The notes under the pieces were generated by a model. The model searched no databases, was not told the origin of the DNA, and saw only the letters and a list, made by a program, of their open reading frames with translations. A stretch of 64,000 nt of DNA. It comes from Amoebophrya sp. A120 (taxonomy: Eukaryota; Sar; Dinophyceae; Syndiniales; Amoebophryaceae). A program made the position numbers and the translations under genes. This document shows positions 55,242 to 64,000 of the stretch, one piece after another. The stretch covers positions 295,915-359,914 of the forward strand of contig CAJINV010000010.1 in NCBI GenBank assembly GCA_905178155.1, read 5' to 3'. How positions within the stretch are numbered: position 1 is the stretch's first letter; each line of letters begins with the position of its first letter.

Positions 55242-58200
55242 TCATGAATGCACCTGAGACGACCCCCATCTGCACCCATCGGATGGTAGGTCGGAGGACA
55301 TATGCATTGCAAAAGCATCGTACAACTATGTAGAAATCGCATTACAATAAATTCGGCCAGCATGACAAATGGAATTTGTCATGCTTTTTTGCCTTGGGGT
55401 CGAAATTTGTAATGCATCATGACAACTGCGATTACTACGAGTGCGATTCTTTTGCACAGGATAGGACAACATCCACGACAACATTCCTCGTCGTTCGTCC
55501 TTACCTTTCCAACGTATTATGCAAGCATCAGGATTGAAATCGTCAAAGTCGAAATTATAATTTCTCATGCATAAATTGCAAGGCATGAACTGCCTCTCTT
55601 GCAGGGATGGCAAGGGAGGCCCATTGGCAGCCTGTTTGGGGTCTGCGGTAGAGCTGCTAAAGTAGCATGACAGAAGACGCCCTGTGTCCCGAGACAACGC
55701 GACAAACTGAATTCAGACGGTGCCGAAATTTGTCATGAACCGCTTCGAAATTGGGCTTCCAACTGGTATCGATTTTAATATGCGTGACAAACTATTTAAA
55801 ATTTGACGATTTCAATCCTGACATTGCCATACCCTGTAGTGTTTGTGTTTCCGTAGAGATGCTCGCGTATCAAATGTAAAAATGTCTGGGTCTGGAAACT
55901 TGTGATGCTGGGCGGCGTCTCATGATGAGGCCAGAAATGCTGGCTCAGCATCACAAGTTTCTGAGCTTCCAGGTGTTGCCTATTGTGCATGACAAACTGC
56001 GTTTCTGCATCACAGAAAAATGGAGCTCTTGGGTAACTTGCATGACAGATTTAAGAGTCATGCCAGACAAGCATGACAACCATGCATTCTTCCAGACCCA
56101 GACATTTTTACATTTGATATCGTGCATGTTGGCCGCAAACACGACACAGTTCCGGGAAATGAACCTGCGAGTCGTTTATGTAACAATATTAAAGCTGACC
56201 AATTCATTCATCTTTTCCTCAGTCACTTATGCTTTGACTTTGTTTTTGGATGCGTTCTACTTTTAAAGCAAGCTGCCTTCCATCACAGCACAGCACAAAA
56301 TGTCTTGTCAGGTAAGTTCGATTGATGCTGCTCTTTGCCAAGATGATCGTGTACATCAATTTTGTAATATTTCCACACAAATACATAAGTACCTCTCCGT
56401 AATTTCCTGGTACTGGTTGAAAAAGTTCGCTCCTGTGTAGGCTTGGCTCGTATGAAAACGAAAAACCCTATACCGCTTATCCGGCCGCGAAGCATTCAGA
56501 TTCTTTGCCGGAATCATGCAGATTCAAGCCAAGATATGAACCATTTTTGCGGCAAGGCAAGCTGGGATGATGAACAATAATTACTCATCTTTTTCGCAGG
56601 CATGCAACTCGAGCAGCGGTTGCAGCTTCGCAAAATAGCGATAAAGCTTTTCGCTTTTGTAAATCACGAACGAGCAGCACTGCTTGAGCGGAATCCCGAG
56701 CTTCTGCGAGTCACCCAGGATAACGTTGGCCTGAATAAGAATTATATTTTTGATCAAAAAATTCGTCGTGATTCAGCAGTCTATTACTTAGATGAATAGA
56801 ATCGGTGAACAGGAGAACAAGGTGAATCAATTTTTGCGCATTGATCAAAATTGCAGCATACGAATGTAGTCAACGATCCACCTGCAAACCCTGACATCAC
56901 AGTTCCAGTTCTTACCTCCCGGCTGTACGGAATTTTCCAGTCGCTCAGGTTTTCCGAGTACGCAGCTTTATGGGATTGCCAAAGGTTTGAAATCCACAAA
57001 GTTGAAACGATTTGCAATCATACATACTACCGCGGAACAAATTCAATTCATTTCAACTTTGTCGATGTGCTGAAGCCTGACACTCCCATAAGCATCGAGA
57101 CGAGGGTAGTTGTGCCCGCGTGAGTCTGATACGATGAGCCGCAGCCTGTTGTCGGTGTCGGCCACGACACCGCCTTGGACGCCCGTCGTGGAGGTAGGGG
57201 AGTTGCCACCAGATGGAATGAGGTTGATGTCACCAATGAGCTTCGTATACATGGCAAAGGTATCGCACTCGTAGTAACTGTAGGCATGCGTTACAAATCC
57301 TATTCTATAAAGTTAAACTAAAGTTAAATCGGCATTACAAATAAAATTGCGTCTGTCATGCTGAGCAAATTTGTTATGGGGCTTACACACTAGTACGATA
57401 CTTTTGCAATGCATAGTTGTGGTCCTTCACCTTCAACAACGGATCCTCCCACGCGTAGTTCGTCGAGGTGATGGTGTAGGAGCCGCGGATATCCACAGTA
57501 AATTTTCCGTACACGACGTATTTCCCCTACACGACGTACAAATGCAGTCTCTGCATGACAAAATCGGGGCTCGATCCTAGTTTAGCATCACAAGCGTCAC
57601 GCTCCAAATTGGTGTAGTTTGTGATGCATCTTGTACATGGACGGGAAATTTGTATTGCATAGCGAAGCGCGAAGTCGAAATTGATGTCGTCACTGGTCTC
57701 ACTTCCTGTCGCCTTTTCTACGATCTCCTTCTTCACATCTGGGTCGAGATTACCGTCCTTCAAGTCGTTGTTGTAGTTCAGCGGCTGCGCTATGCATTGC
57801 AAATATGTCTGGGTCCTCTGGTGTGTGATGCTGCATTTGGATTCCAAAAAAATCTGCATTGCATGAGCAGCAAAAGCATATCTAATTTTGGCTACGCCGC
57901 GGGGGCATTTGTTACGCGGAATAGGCATCAAGAAGCCCTCAAGAAGTCTGTGATGCTACGGCACGCATCGCAGACATCATGGCTCACGCAAAAGGTGCGT
58001 GACAAGTCTCAGAGTCTTCCAGACCCAGACATATTTGCATTTGATATGCGCGCGCGGCAGCTGGTTCTTTACTGCGCTGACTCCATCTTTGGTGTCCAGA
58101 CTTCGCAGGTACTGCTTGGATTCCGTTCCGTATCGCGGGAAAAAAACTGTGTAGGTGACCGTTTGTAATGCAAGAACGCATGCAACACAGTTTTATACAC

Positions 58201-61200
58201 CTGTGATACTGGCCACCCATGAAAGCTCCTGTTATTTTCAGGTGTGTTTTCACGTAAGTAGTAGCTACACATGAACGGTTTATTTCTCTGTCATGACAAC
58301 ATGCACACCAAATTTGTCTTCATGCTGTCACACTCCAAGATAGCTAGACTTAACACAGATTTTTTTCATCTTGGATATTCCGATCACGGGATAGTGGAAA
58401 AACCCGGTGCGGTGGTAGCAATCATGTGGTGAAACAATATCAAGAACAAAAATCCCACCTCCCCATATCAAAACGGAAATCTGTGACGCAGATTTTTTGT
58501 CTTTGTGGTTGTCATGCTACAAGCGAAGAGATGCGGACTGTAGTGCTGGATGGCGTTCTTGGAAGGCCTTGCATCTTCAGCATGACAGTGCCTGGAAGTG
58601 GGAAACAGCGTGAAAAATTGCCTGCAAATAACGAGGCCACAGCTGTGGCTCATCTTGGCCTTCTAGCAATACAAGTCGATTTGTGTACTTACTCAAATAC
58701 AGCATCACAAGTTTCGTTTTCGATATGGGGACGGACGGGGAATTTTTCCTTTTGATAAACAAAGTTCTGCAGCTCCATAAAGCGATTAGACTCGATTTTT
58801 TTGGTGTCGCTCTGATACCCGGGCACGCTCACCTGTTCATAGTGTTCGAGTTGTTTTTCATAATGGTGCGCATATCAACATAAAGCTCAGTTGTCATGCA
58901 ACGAACAAGAAGTACATGAAATGAGGCCCAGATTATGCTCCACTGGCAGTACTTCTTCTACCTGATCTACTGACCAAACTAGTAAAATTCTTCAGTACAT
59001 CGTCGACAATCCTGGTGTCCTGGCAGGCGTCAAACATCAGCTGGGTTCGCTGTGACGCCTTTTCCGACATTATCAAGCGCAAATATGTCTGGGTCTGGAA
59101 GAGTGCACTTTTGTCATGCTTGTCTGGCATGACTCTTAAATCTGTCATGCATGTTACCCAAGAGCCCCATTTTTCTGTCATGCAAAAAAAACGCAGTTTG
59201 TCATGCAGAATAGGCAACACCTAGGCGCTGTACTAGAAACTTGTCACTCTAAGCCAGCAGCAGCACTTGTGGCTTCCTCATGATACGCCACCCAGCATCA
59301 CAAGTTTCCAGACCCAGATCGATATTTGCAATCCATAGACATCCCCGAAAGCATGTAGTCCACAACCACGTCTTTGTCGACATTGACGTAGCAGTACACG
59401 CTATCCCAGGAAAAAAGCTTGTAGGAAGGTGTAACTTTTTTGGAAGAATAGCATTACAAATCCGTCTGGCATGAGAGCAAAAACCTGTCATGCGCAGATA
59501 GCACGGGAAAACGCGCTTGGCTTGAATGGACCTTGCAATGCATGACCAGCATGACAGACGTTGCCCATCTTGCATGTTGCGCATCACAAAGTTACACTAG
59601 CAATGTTTTTTTCTTCGATAGACGTAGGAGCAGCATTTCACGTCGCAGTCGTCGCCACTACACTCGATGTCCACGTCCAGTGTGTAGTAGAATTTATCAT
59701 TCCCGTTGAACGTTACGTCGCACACGTGGGTCAGACAGGAATTAGCGGCGTTAACGACCTTCATGCGCGCCTGCACGGATTCCGAGAGCTTCGTCAGGTA
59801 TGAAAGTGCACAACCCCCCTCCTCCTCAGTTAGAGGGCACGACCATGCCTAGCAACACAAACAACCTGCAGAGTGGAACTTTCGCATAACAAATGATCCA
59901 CGCCAGTACAAGGGCTGTGACCCTTGTTGCAGCTTGGGGTTTCTTCAGAAGGTGTCATGCAAGTACGGCCAAGAGGCCTGGGTAGGATAAGGATTTGGCA
60001 ATTCGCATGACAAATGAGGGGACGAAGGGGGAGATATGCACACTCATATCAGCTCTGGCTTTACTACTTCCGGTCGTTGGTTATCCTTGTCCGCAGGCGC
60101 GGCGGCCGCGTCCCGTTCTTCCGTAGTGGGGGTTTGGATCGCATTTCCCGCTGCAGCCGCTTGCCTTTCATTGTTCTTGCCTTCTACGGGTTTGGGGTCC
60201 AAGTGGTCCAAGGAGGCAACAGGTGCAGCACTAACCTGTTTCGTCTTCTGTAGCAGCGCTGACGGTGCTGTTGACGCGGAAAGATCATGATCGTCCATCG
60301 TCGCAACACCAACAGCAACATCTTCTGCAGTGGTTTTTGTTTTCCCGTTCCTCCGGTCGATCTGCATGTTATTTGCGTGTTCAAACCGCGCCTTCTCATC
60401 TCCCTTATGCAGTGCAAGAGTATCGTGTACTCGCAGTAATTGCATTTATGCATTACAAATCTCGTTGTCGTTCTCAAGGAAAATCTAAATCAGCATTACA
60501 AATTGAATTTGTAGTGCTGCTCTGGGCTAATTGCAATTTGTAATGCAACGTATAACTAGTACGATGCTTTTGCAGTTCATATTCCTCGTTCTCTACCACT
60601 TCGAGTTCCGCCGCCGCGGACTTTTGTTCTACTCCCGCGGTGGATGACCCGGTCGCCAGCCGCTGCTTCTGCTATTCTGTGCAAAAGTATCGTACTCGTA
60701 GTAATCATCGCCGTCATGCATTACAAATCTTTTATTTCTTATAGGCAAAACAGCATGACAAACTCCATTTCTTTTTCTTATGCTGAGTGAATTTGTCATG
60801 CGATTTCTACTAGTACGATACTTTTGCAGTTCATATCTGCCTCCGCCGGGCCATCTCGGCCATCCGCTGGTTCTCCTTTTCGTCGATTTCGGCGGCCAAC
60901 TTCGCCTCCTCGTACTCGTGCACCTCGGTCAGCATCTCCACTATGGCGTTCTCAGACGTTACATTCTCAACTGTTACATAAATTTGCAATGCAAGACTGG
61001 CAAAAGTGAAAGGAGGAAGATTTTTGCGCCTTTTGCATTACAAGTTTAGCGCAGATTTAGATGCTGTTTAGTCCTTCCCAAATTTGTCATGCAAAAGCAC
61101 CTTAAGCCGGCAGCCGGCTTAAGGTGCTTTTGCATGATGACAAATTAATTATGTAAAACTTGAGAGTGTAACGTTTGAGAATCCCATAGCCATATCCACG

Positions 61201-61577
61201 TCGGTAAGCTTGTTCTTGTTCGCCTGATCATCTGCTCCAAGGGCACCTTGTTCCGGCATCTTCTTGTCCTGAAGGTTGTTGTTTCCCCGCACGTTGGCAC
61301 TATCAAAGAAAAAAAGTTCGTCACGATCACTCCCTCATGCGCATTCTTGCAATACAAAATTGCTTGTCATGCGTAAAAATGCATCACAGCCAAACTTCAT
61401 TAGGGATTTCCCTAGTGTTTCTGCAATACAAGGAAAGTTTGTGATGCTGAGAAAATTTGTAATGCAAAACCTGCAAGTTAGTGACTGTGACAAACTTTTT
61501 TCTCTCCATAGGCGCGTTTTTGCTTGTACAGCGACGCGGACGAGGACGAGGAAGCCGAGTCGCCCGACGCCGTGCTA
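55242..61577 (-). CDS. paralogue B: Cys-rich protein, introner-split, 5' end missing
   Basis: Aligns with paralogue A from its charged juxtamembrane region to its C-terminus: SCLTHVCDV, FYYTLDVDIEC, CDVKCCSYVYCYVNVD, MFDACQDT, HDCYHRTGFFHYP, RAQPLNYNNDL, YTITSTNYAWEDP, LRLIVSDSRG, WKIPYSRE, RNCVVFAANMHEHLYG. Exons as read: 61509-61577, 61189-61300, 60836-60941, 60582-60672, 60049-60405, 59621-59798, 59338-59401, 58975-59070, 58758-58832, 58378-58437, 58047-58130, 57662-57790, 57416-57520, 57091-57245, 56916-56968, ~56590-56730, a short exon near 56391-56428, 56120-56170, 55828-55867, then an uncertain end. GT-AG introns 58833-58974 and 56731-56915 match intron positions in A. No membrane segment is found: upstream of 61577 an F2 left end runs into repeats, so the 5' part is either beyond them or lost. 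The exon 59.8-60.4 kb region is an Ala/Glu-rich spacer absent from A. Family not recognised. Confidence 0.65.
55301..55463. mobile_element. introner, F1
   Basis: 163 bp, F1 ends, perfect TSD GGACA. Lies at the uncertain 3' end of paralogue B. Confidence 0.92.
55515..55827. mobile_element. introner, F9
   Basis: About 313 bp, F9 ends; flanking pentamers do not match, so the left boundary is approximate. Follows MHEHLYGNTNTTG. Confidence 0.75.
55868..56119. mobile_element. introner, F2
   Basis: 252 bp, near-perfect F2 TIRs, TSD TCGCG/TCGTG. Splits ANMHE|HLYGN; paralogue A is uninterrupted here. Confidence 0.93.
56969..57090. mobile_element. introner, short F9
   Basis: 122 bp, shortest F9 copy (internal deletion), TSD AGCTT/AGCAT. 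Splits RLDA|AYSEN; A is uninterrupted here. Confidence 0.82.
57246..57415. mobile_element. introner, F1
   Basis: 170 bp, F1 ends. TSD decayed (CTTCG/GTTGT) but frame kept: KDHN|LIGDI. Confidence 0.8.
57521..57661. mobile_element. probable introner, F11-like
   Basis: 141 bp; right end AAATTTGTATTGCATA matches F11. Left border has an 11-bp duplication (TACACGACGTA) instead of a clear pentamer TSD. Joins FALR|YVVYG. Confidence 0.6.
57791..58046. mobile_element. introner, F2
   Basis: 256 bp, F2 ends, perfect TSD TGCGC. Splits LPRA|QPLNY. Confidence 0.92.
58131..58377. mobile_element. introner, F6
   Basis: 247 bp, F6 ends, perfect TSD TTCCG. Splits PVIG|TESKQ. Confidence 0.92.
58438..58757. mobile_element. 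introner, F10
   Basis: 320 bp, F10 ends (CCCACCTCCCCATATC / GATATGGGGACGG), perfect TSD AACAA. Splits QNFV|SPHDC. Confidence 0.92.
59071..59337. mobile_element. introner, F2
   Basis: 267 bp, F2 ends with a short insertion in the right TIR (GATCGATATTTG), perfect TSD GACAT. Splits SGMS|EKASQ. Interior closely matches 48452-48704 and 55868-56119. Confidence 0.92.
59402..59620. mobile_element. introner, F6
   Basis: 219 bp, F6 ends, TSD CACGC/GACGT decayed. Splits SYV|YCYVN. Confidence 0.85.
59799..60048. mobile_element. introner, F4
   Basis: 250 bp, F4 ends, TSD TCAGG/TCAGC. Splits KPEL|TKLSE. Confidence 0.9.
60406..60581. mobile_element. introner, F1
   Basis: 176 bp, F1 ends, TSD TCCCT/TTCCT. 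Splits ENEE|GDEKA. Confidence 0.9.
60673..60835. mobile_element. introner, F1
   Basis: 163 bp, F1 ends, perfect TSD TCTGC. Splits RRRQ|KQRLA. Confidence 0.93.
60942..61188. mobile_element. introner, F8, with internal perfect hairpin
   Basis: 247 bp, F8 ends, TSD TCCAC/GCCAT decayed. Splits DVDM|VEMLT. Contains a hairpin with ~20-bp arms around 61090-61132 (GCAAAAGCACCTTAAGCCGG and its complement). Confidence 0.88.
61301..61508. mobile_element. introner, F7
   Basis: 208 bp, F7 ends, TSD GGCAC/GGCGC. Splits KQKRA|NVRGN. Close relative of 24782-24987. Confidence 0.92.
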
Positions 61578-62130
61578 TATCAAATGTAAAAGTGTCTGGG
61601 TCTGGACGAATGCAATTACTATTGAAACTGCAGCAACTACCCAAATCTGAGTTTTCTACCCCGGATCCAGGGTAGGTTCCAGGGTAGGTTCCGGGGTAGG
61701 TAACACGAGGGGACAGTGGATTTAAGAGGGGGGGGGGGTACAGCCTACCCAGGAACCGACCCAGGAACCGACTCAACCCGACTCCTCAACCGATCGATAC
61801 AGCTCGGGGAAAAAAACAAACACGAGCTGTGGAGTCGGGTGAAGAGTCGGGTAAAAGTCGGGCCCAGGGTAGGTTTTGAGTCGGGTAAAGTCGGGTAAAT
61901 AGCTCGGGAAGGGCAAAGCGACCTTACCCGACTCTACCCGACTCCAGCCGATGCGATATCCTTTGCCGATGTGTGTGGGTCTGGAAGAGGCCAATTCTGT
62001 CATGCATACTTTGCATGATCCATTATAATGCAAGCTATTTTGTCATGCATATTTTGCATAATCCACTCCGTCATGCATATTTTGCATCAGCCCAAGTCTG
62101 TCATGCATATTTTGCATGATCCATCACAAA
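61578..62130. repeat. F2 introner ends disrupted by short tandem repeats
   Basis: An F2 left end starts at 61578 (TATCAAATGTAAAAGTGTCT), but no matching right end follows. Instead there are repeated TACCCGACTC / GAGTCGGGTA motifs (61660-61950), a second F2-like left end near 61957, and four copies of a ~28-bp unit GTCATGCATATTTTGCATGA (about 61999-62125). Confidence 0.7.
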
Positions 62131-62379
62131 TCACAAATGGAAGCTGGATGCTCCGAGATCCACACACACCGAAGGCGGTCATCAAATGCCAAGGCGATCA
62201 CAAAACGCAAAACAATTTATGAAGATGAAAACTAAGAATAGCGCTGTTTCACGCGTAACGGAGCTGCTAGATGACTATGGCGCAGCAAAAAGATGAAGAG
62301 TTTCTAAATGGCGGCGCTTTATTTGCCACGCGTCTCCATGTCCATCTTCATACTAAAGTCATTCACTTCCAGCAGCCAG

Positions 62380-64000
62380 CGAAGCCGGCGCCAGGTTTTT
62401 GCCGCTTTCCCGCATGTGGGCACGGAGCAAAACCGCGCCGAAAAGCCTCGCGCCTGTCTTTTTGAAACAAAGCAAGCGAGCCCGGCGCTCAGTTTTTTAC
62501 GCTTTTCCGCATGGGGACACGGAGCAAAATCGCGCCGGAAAGCTTTGCGGTTGGCCTGCTAGCAGCTAGCGAATGAAGCCGGCGCCAGGTTTTTGCCGCT
62601 TTCCCGCATGGGGGCACGGAGCAAAGCCACGCCAAAAAGCTTCGCGCGTGGCTTTTTGGAAGCAAGCGAAGCCGGCGCCCGTGCTTTGGCGCTTTTCCGC
62701 ATGGGGCGCCAGAAAGCTTTGCGGCTGGCCTTCTACCACCTAGCGAAGCCGCCGCCAGGTTTTTGCCGCTTTCCCGCATGGGGGCAGGAGCAAGACCACG
62801 CCTGCCACAAAGCGCCGCGGCTGGCTTTTTGGGAGGGTGAACGAAGCAAGCGAAGCCGGCGCCCATTTTTTCACGCTTTGCCGCATGGGGCCACGGAGCG
62901 AGCAAAGCTAGCCGCGCCAAAAAGCCTGGAGCCTCGCTCCCGGCTGGCTTTGTGAAAACAAGCGAAGCCGGCGCCCATTTTTTGGCGCTTTCCGCAGGGG
63001 GGAACGGAGAAAAACCGCGCCGAGAAGCTTACCGCTTCGCTTTCTAGCTAGCAACTGGCGAAATCGGCGCCAGGCTTTTGCCGCTTTGCTTCCCGCATGG
63101 GGGCACGGGGCAAAACCACGCCAAAAGGCTTCGCGGCCGGTTTTTGGTAGCAAGCGAAACCGGCGCCCATTTTTTCACGCTTTACCGCATGGGGGCGCGG
63201 GGCTTAGCCGCGCAAAAAAGCTCGGCGGTTGGCTTTCTGGCAGCTAGCGAAACCGGCGCCAGGTTTTTCCCGCTTTCCCGCATGGGGGCACGGAGCAAAA
63301 CCACGCCAAAAGCAAAAGCTTCCCGGCTGGCTTTTTGAAAGCAAGCGAAGCCGGCGCCCATTTTTTGGCGCTTTTCCGCATGGAGGCACGGAGCAAAACC
63401 GCGCCGCAAGGCCTTGCGGTCGGCCTTCTAGCAGCTAGCGAAAACGGCGCCAGGTTTTTGCCGCTTTCCCACATGGGGGCACGGAGCGGAACCACGCCAA
63501 AAAGCGCCGCGGCTGGCTTTTTGGATGGAAGCAAGCGAAACCGACGCCGATGCTGTGGCGCTTTCCCGCGTGGGGGCACGGAGCAAAGCCGCGCGAAGCT
63601 TTGCGACCGACCGAGCGGCTGGCTTTCTAGCAGCTAACGAAAGCGGCGCCAGGCTTTTGCCGCTTTCCCGCATAGGGGCACGGGGCAAAACCACGCCCAA
63701 AAGCTTCCCGGCTGGCTTTTTGAAAGCAAGCGAAGCCGGCGCCCATTTTTTGGCCGGCGCTTTTCCGAATGGACGCACGGAGCAAAACCGCGCCAAAAGG
63801 CCCCGCGGTCGGTTTTCTAGCAAGCAGCTAGCGAAGCCGGCGCCGGGTTTTTGCCGCTTTCCCGCATTGGGGTACGGAGCAGAACCACGCCAAAAAGCTT
63901 CGCGGCTGGCTTTTTGGAAGCAAGCGAAACCGGCGCCAATGTTTTGGCGCTTTTCCACATGGGGGCACGGAGCAAAGCCGCCCGCGCGAAGCTTTGCGGG
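62380..64000. repeat. GC-rich satellite, ~95-bp units in dimers, runs off the window
   Basis: About 17 units, each with CGAAGCCGGCGCC, then a TTTTTTGGCGCTT or TTTTTGCCGCTTT stretch, CCGCATGGGGGCACGGAGCA and AAAACC(A/G)CGCC. Two alternating unit types (GCCAGGTTTTTGCCGC versus GCCCATTTTTTGGCGC) give a dimer of about 190 bp. Long frames on both strands are repeat translations. Confidence 0.9.

Noticed and set aside
62489-63958. Several long open frames on both strands
   Set aside because: They are translations of a GC-rich tandem satellite; residue patterns repeat at the unit length and there is no start or stop context.
1-64000. Dinoflagellate spliced-leader copies and tRNA genes
   Set aside because: I looked for the TTTTGGCTCAAG-type leader core and for tRNA-like T-loops and found none by eye; a covariance-model search would be decisive.

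Overview
This is eukaryotic nuclear DNA, almost certainly from an alveolate protist. A dinoflagellate-type lineage, possibly a parasitic syndinian such as Amoebophrya, is my inference; no rRNA or other taxon marker is present. Coding DNA is mid-GC and cut into many short exons. Introns of about 145-345 bp recur as related repeat families, and this identifies the window. Each begins TAT(G/C) and ends (C/G)ATA, usually has terminal inverted repeats, and sits between two copies of a 5-bp direct repeat (target-site duplication, TSD). Removing the element plus one TSD copy restores the reading frame. They are introners: DNA-transposon-like elements that act as introns with mostly non-GT-AG borders. 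I count about 70.

Family names used below, by terminus: F1 (TGCAAAAGTATCGTA), F2 (GTCTGGGTCTGGAAG), F3 (GTGTAAAAACGT), F4 (GAGTGCACAACTCCCC), F5 (GAGAAAAAAGTGTTACA), F6 (AAAAAAACTGTGT), F7 (AGAAAAAAGTTCGTCAC), F8 (TTCTCA..GTTACATTC), F9 (GTCAGGATTGAAATCG), F10 (AAAAATTCCC / CCCCATATCG) and F11 (TGCAATACAAATTTACC).

Layout. 0-4.4 kb: a decayed GC-rich mobile element with OTU-protease-like and DDE-integrase reading frames. 5.4-7.1 kb (-): a gene with a possible ubiquitin-like segment. 7.1-11.6 kb: a 4.5-kb foldback element whose long inverted repeats are built of ~93-bp tandem units. 13.0-14.2 kb (-): an intronless acidic-repeat protein. 15.4-15.9 kb: a tandem repeat. 17.1-18.2 kb (-): a membrane-anchored hypothetical protein with one introner. 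20.0-33.3 kb (-): a 13-kb gene for the oligosaccharyltransferase catalytic subunit STT3, fused at its C-terminus to two cyanovirin-N (CVNH) lectin domains and split by about 31 introners and 6 GT-AG introns. 34.4-35.6 kb (-): a sugar nucleotidyltransferase with one introner. 36.4-38.0 kb (-): a dual-specificity-phosphatase-like protein. 41.6-53.3 kb and 55.2-61.6 kb (-): two tandem paralogues of an unrecognised cysteine-rich protein, A and B, both full of introners. 61.6-64 kb: degenerate repeats, then a GC-rich satellite running off the window.

The two main discoveries are the STT3-CVNH fusion (a glycan-transferring enzyme carrying what look like glycan-binding domains) and the introner system. 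Reading frames, TSDs, a tandem gene duplication and a four-deep nest of insertions together show that the introners are mobile, mostly post-date the A/B duplication and insert independently of ancestral GT-AG introns.
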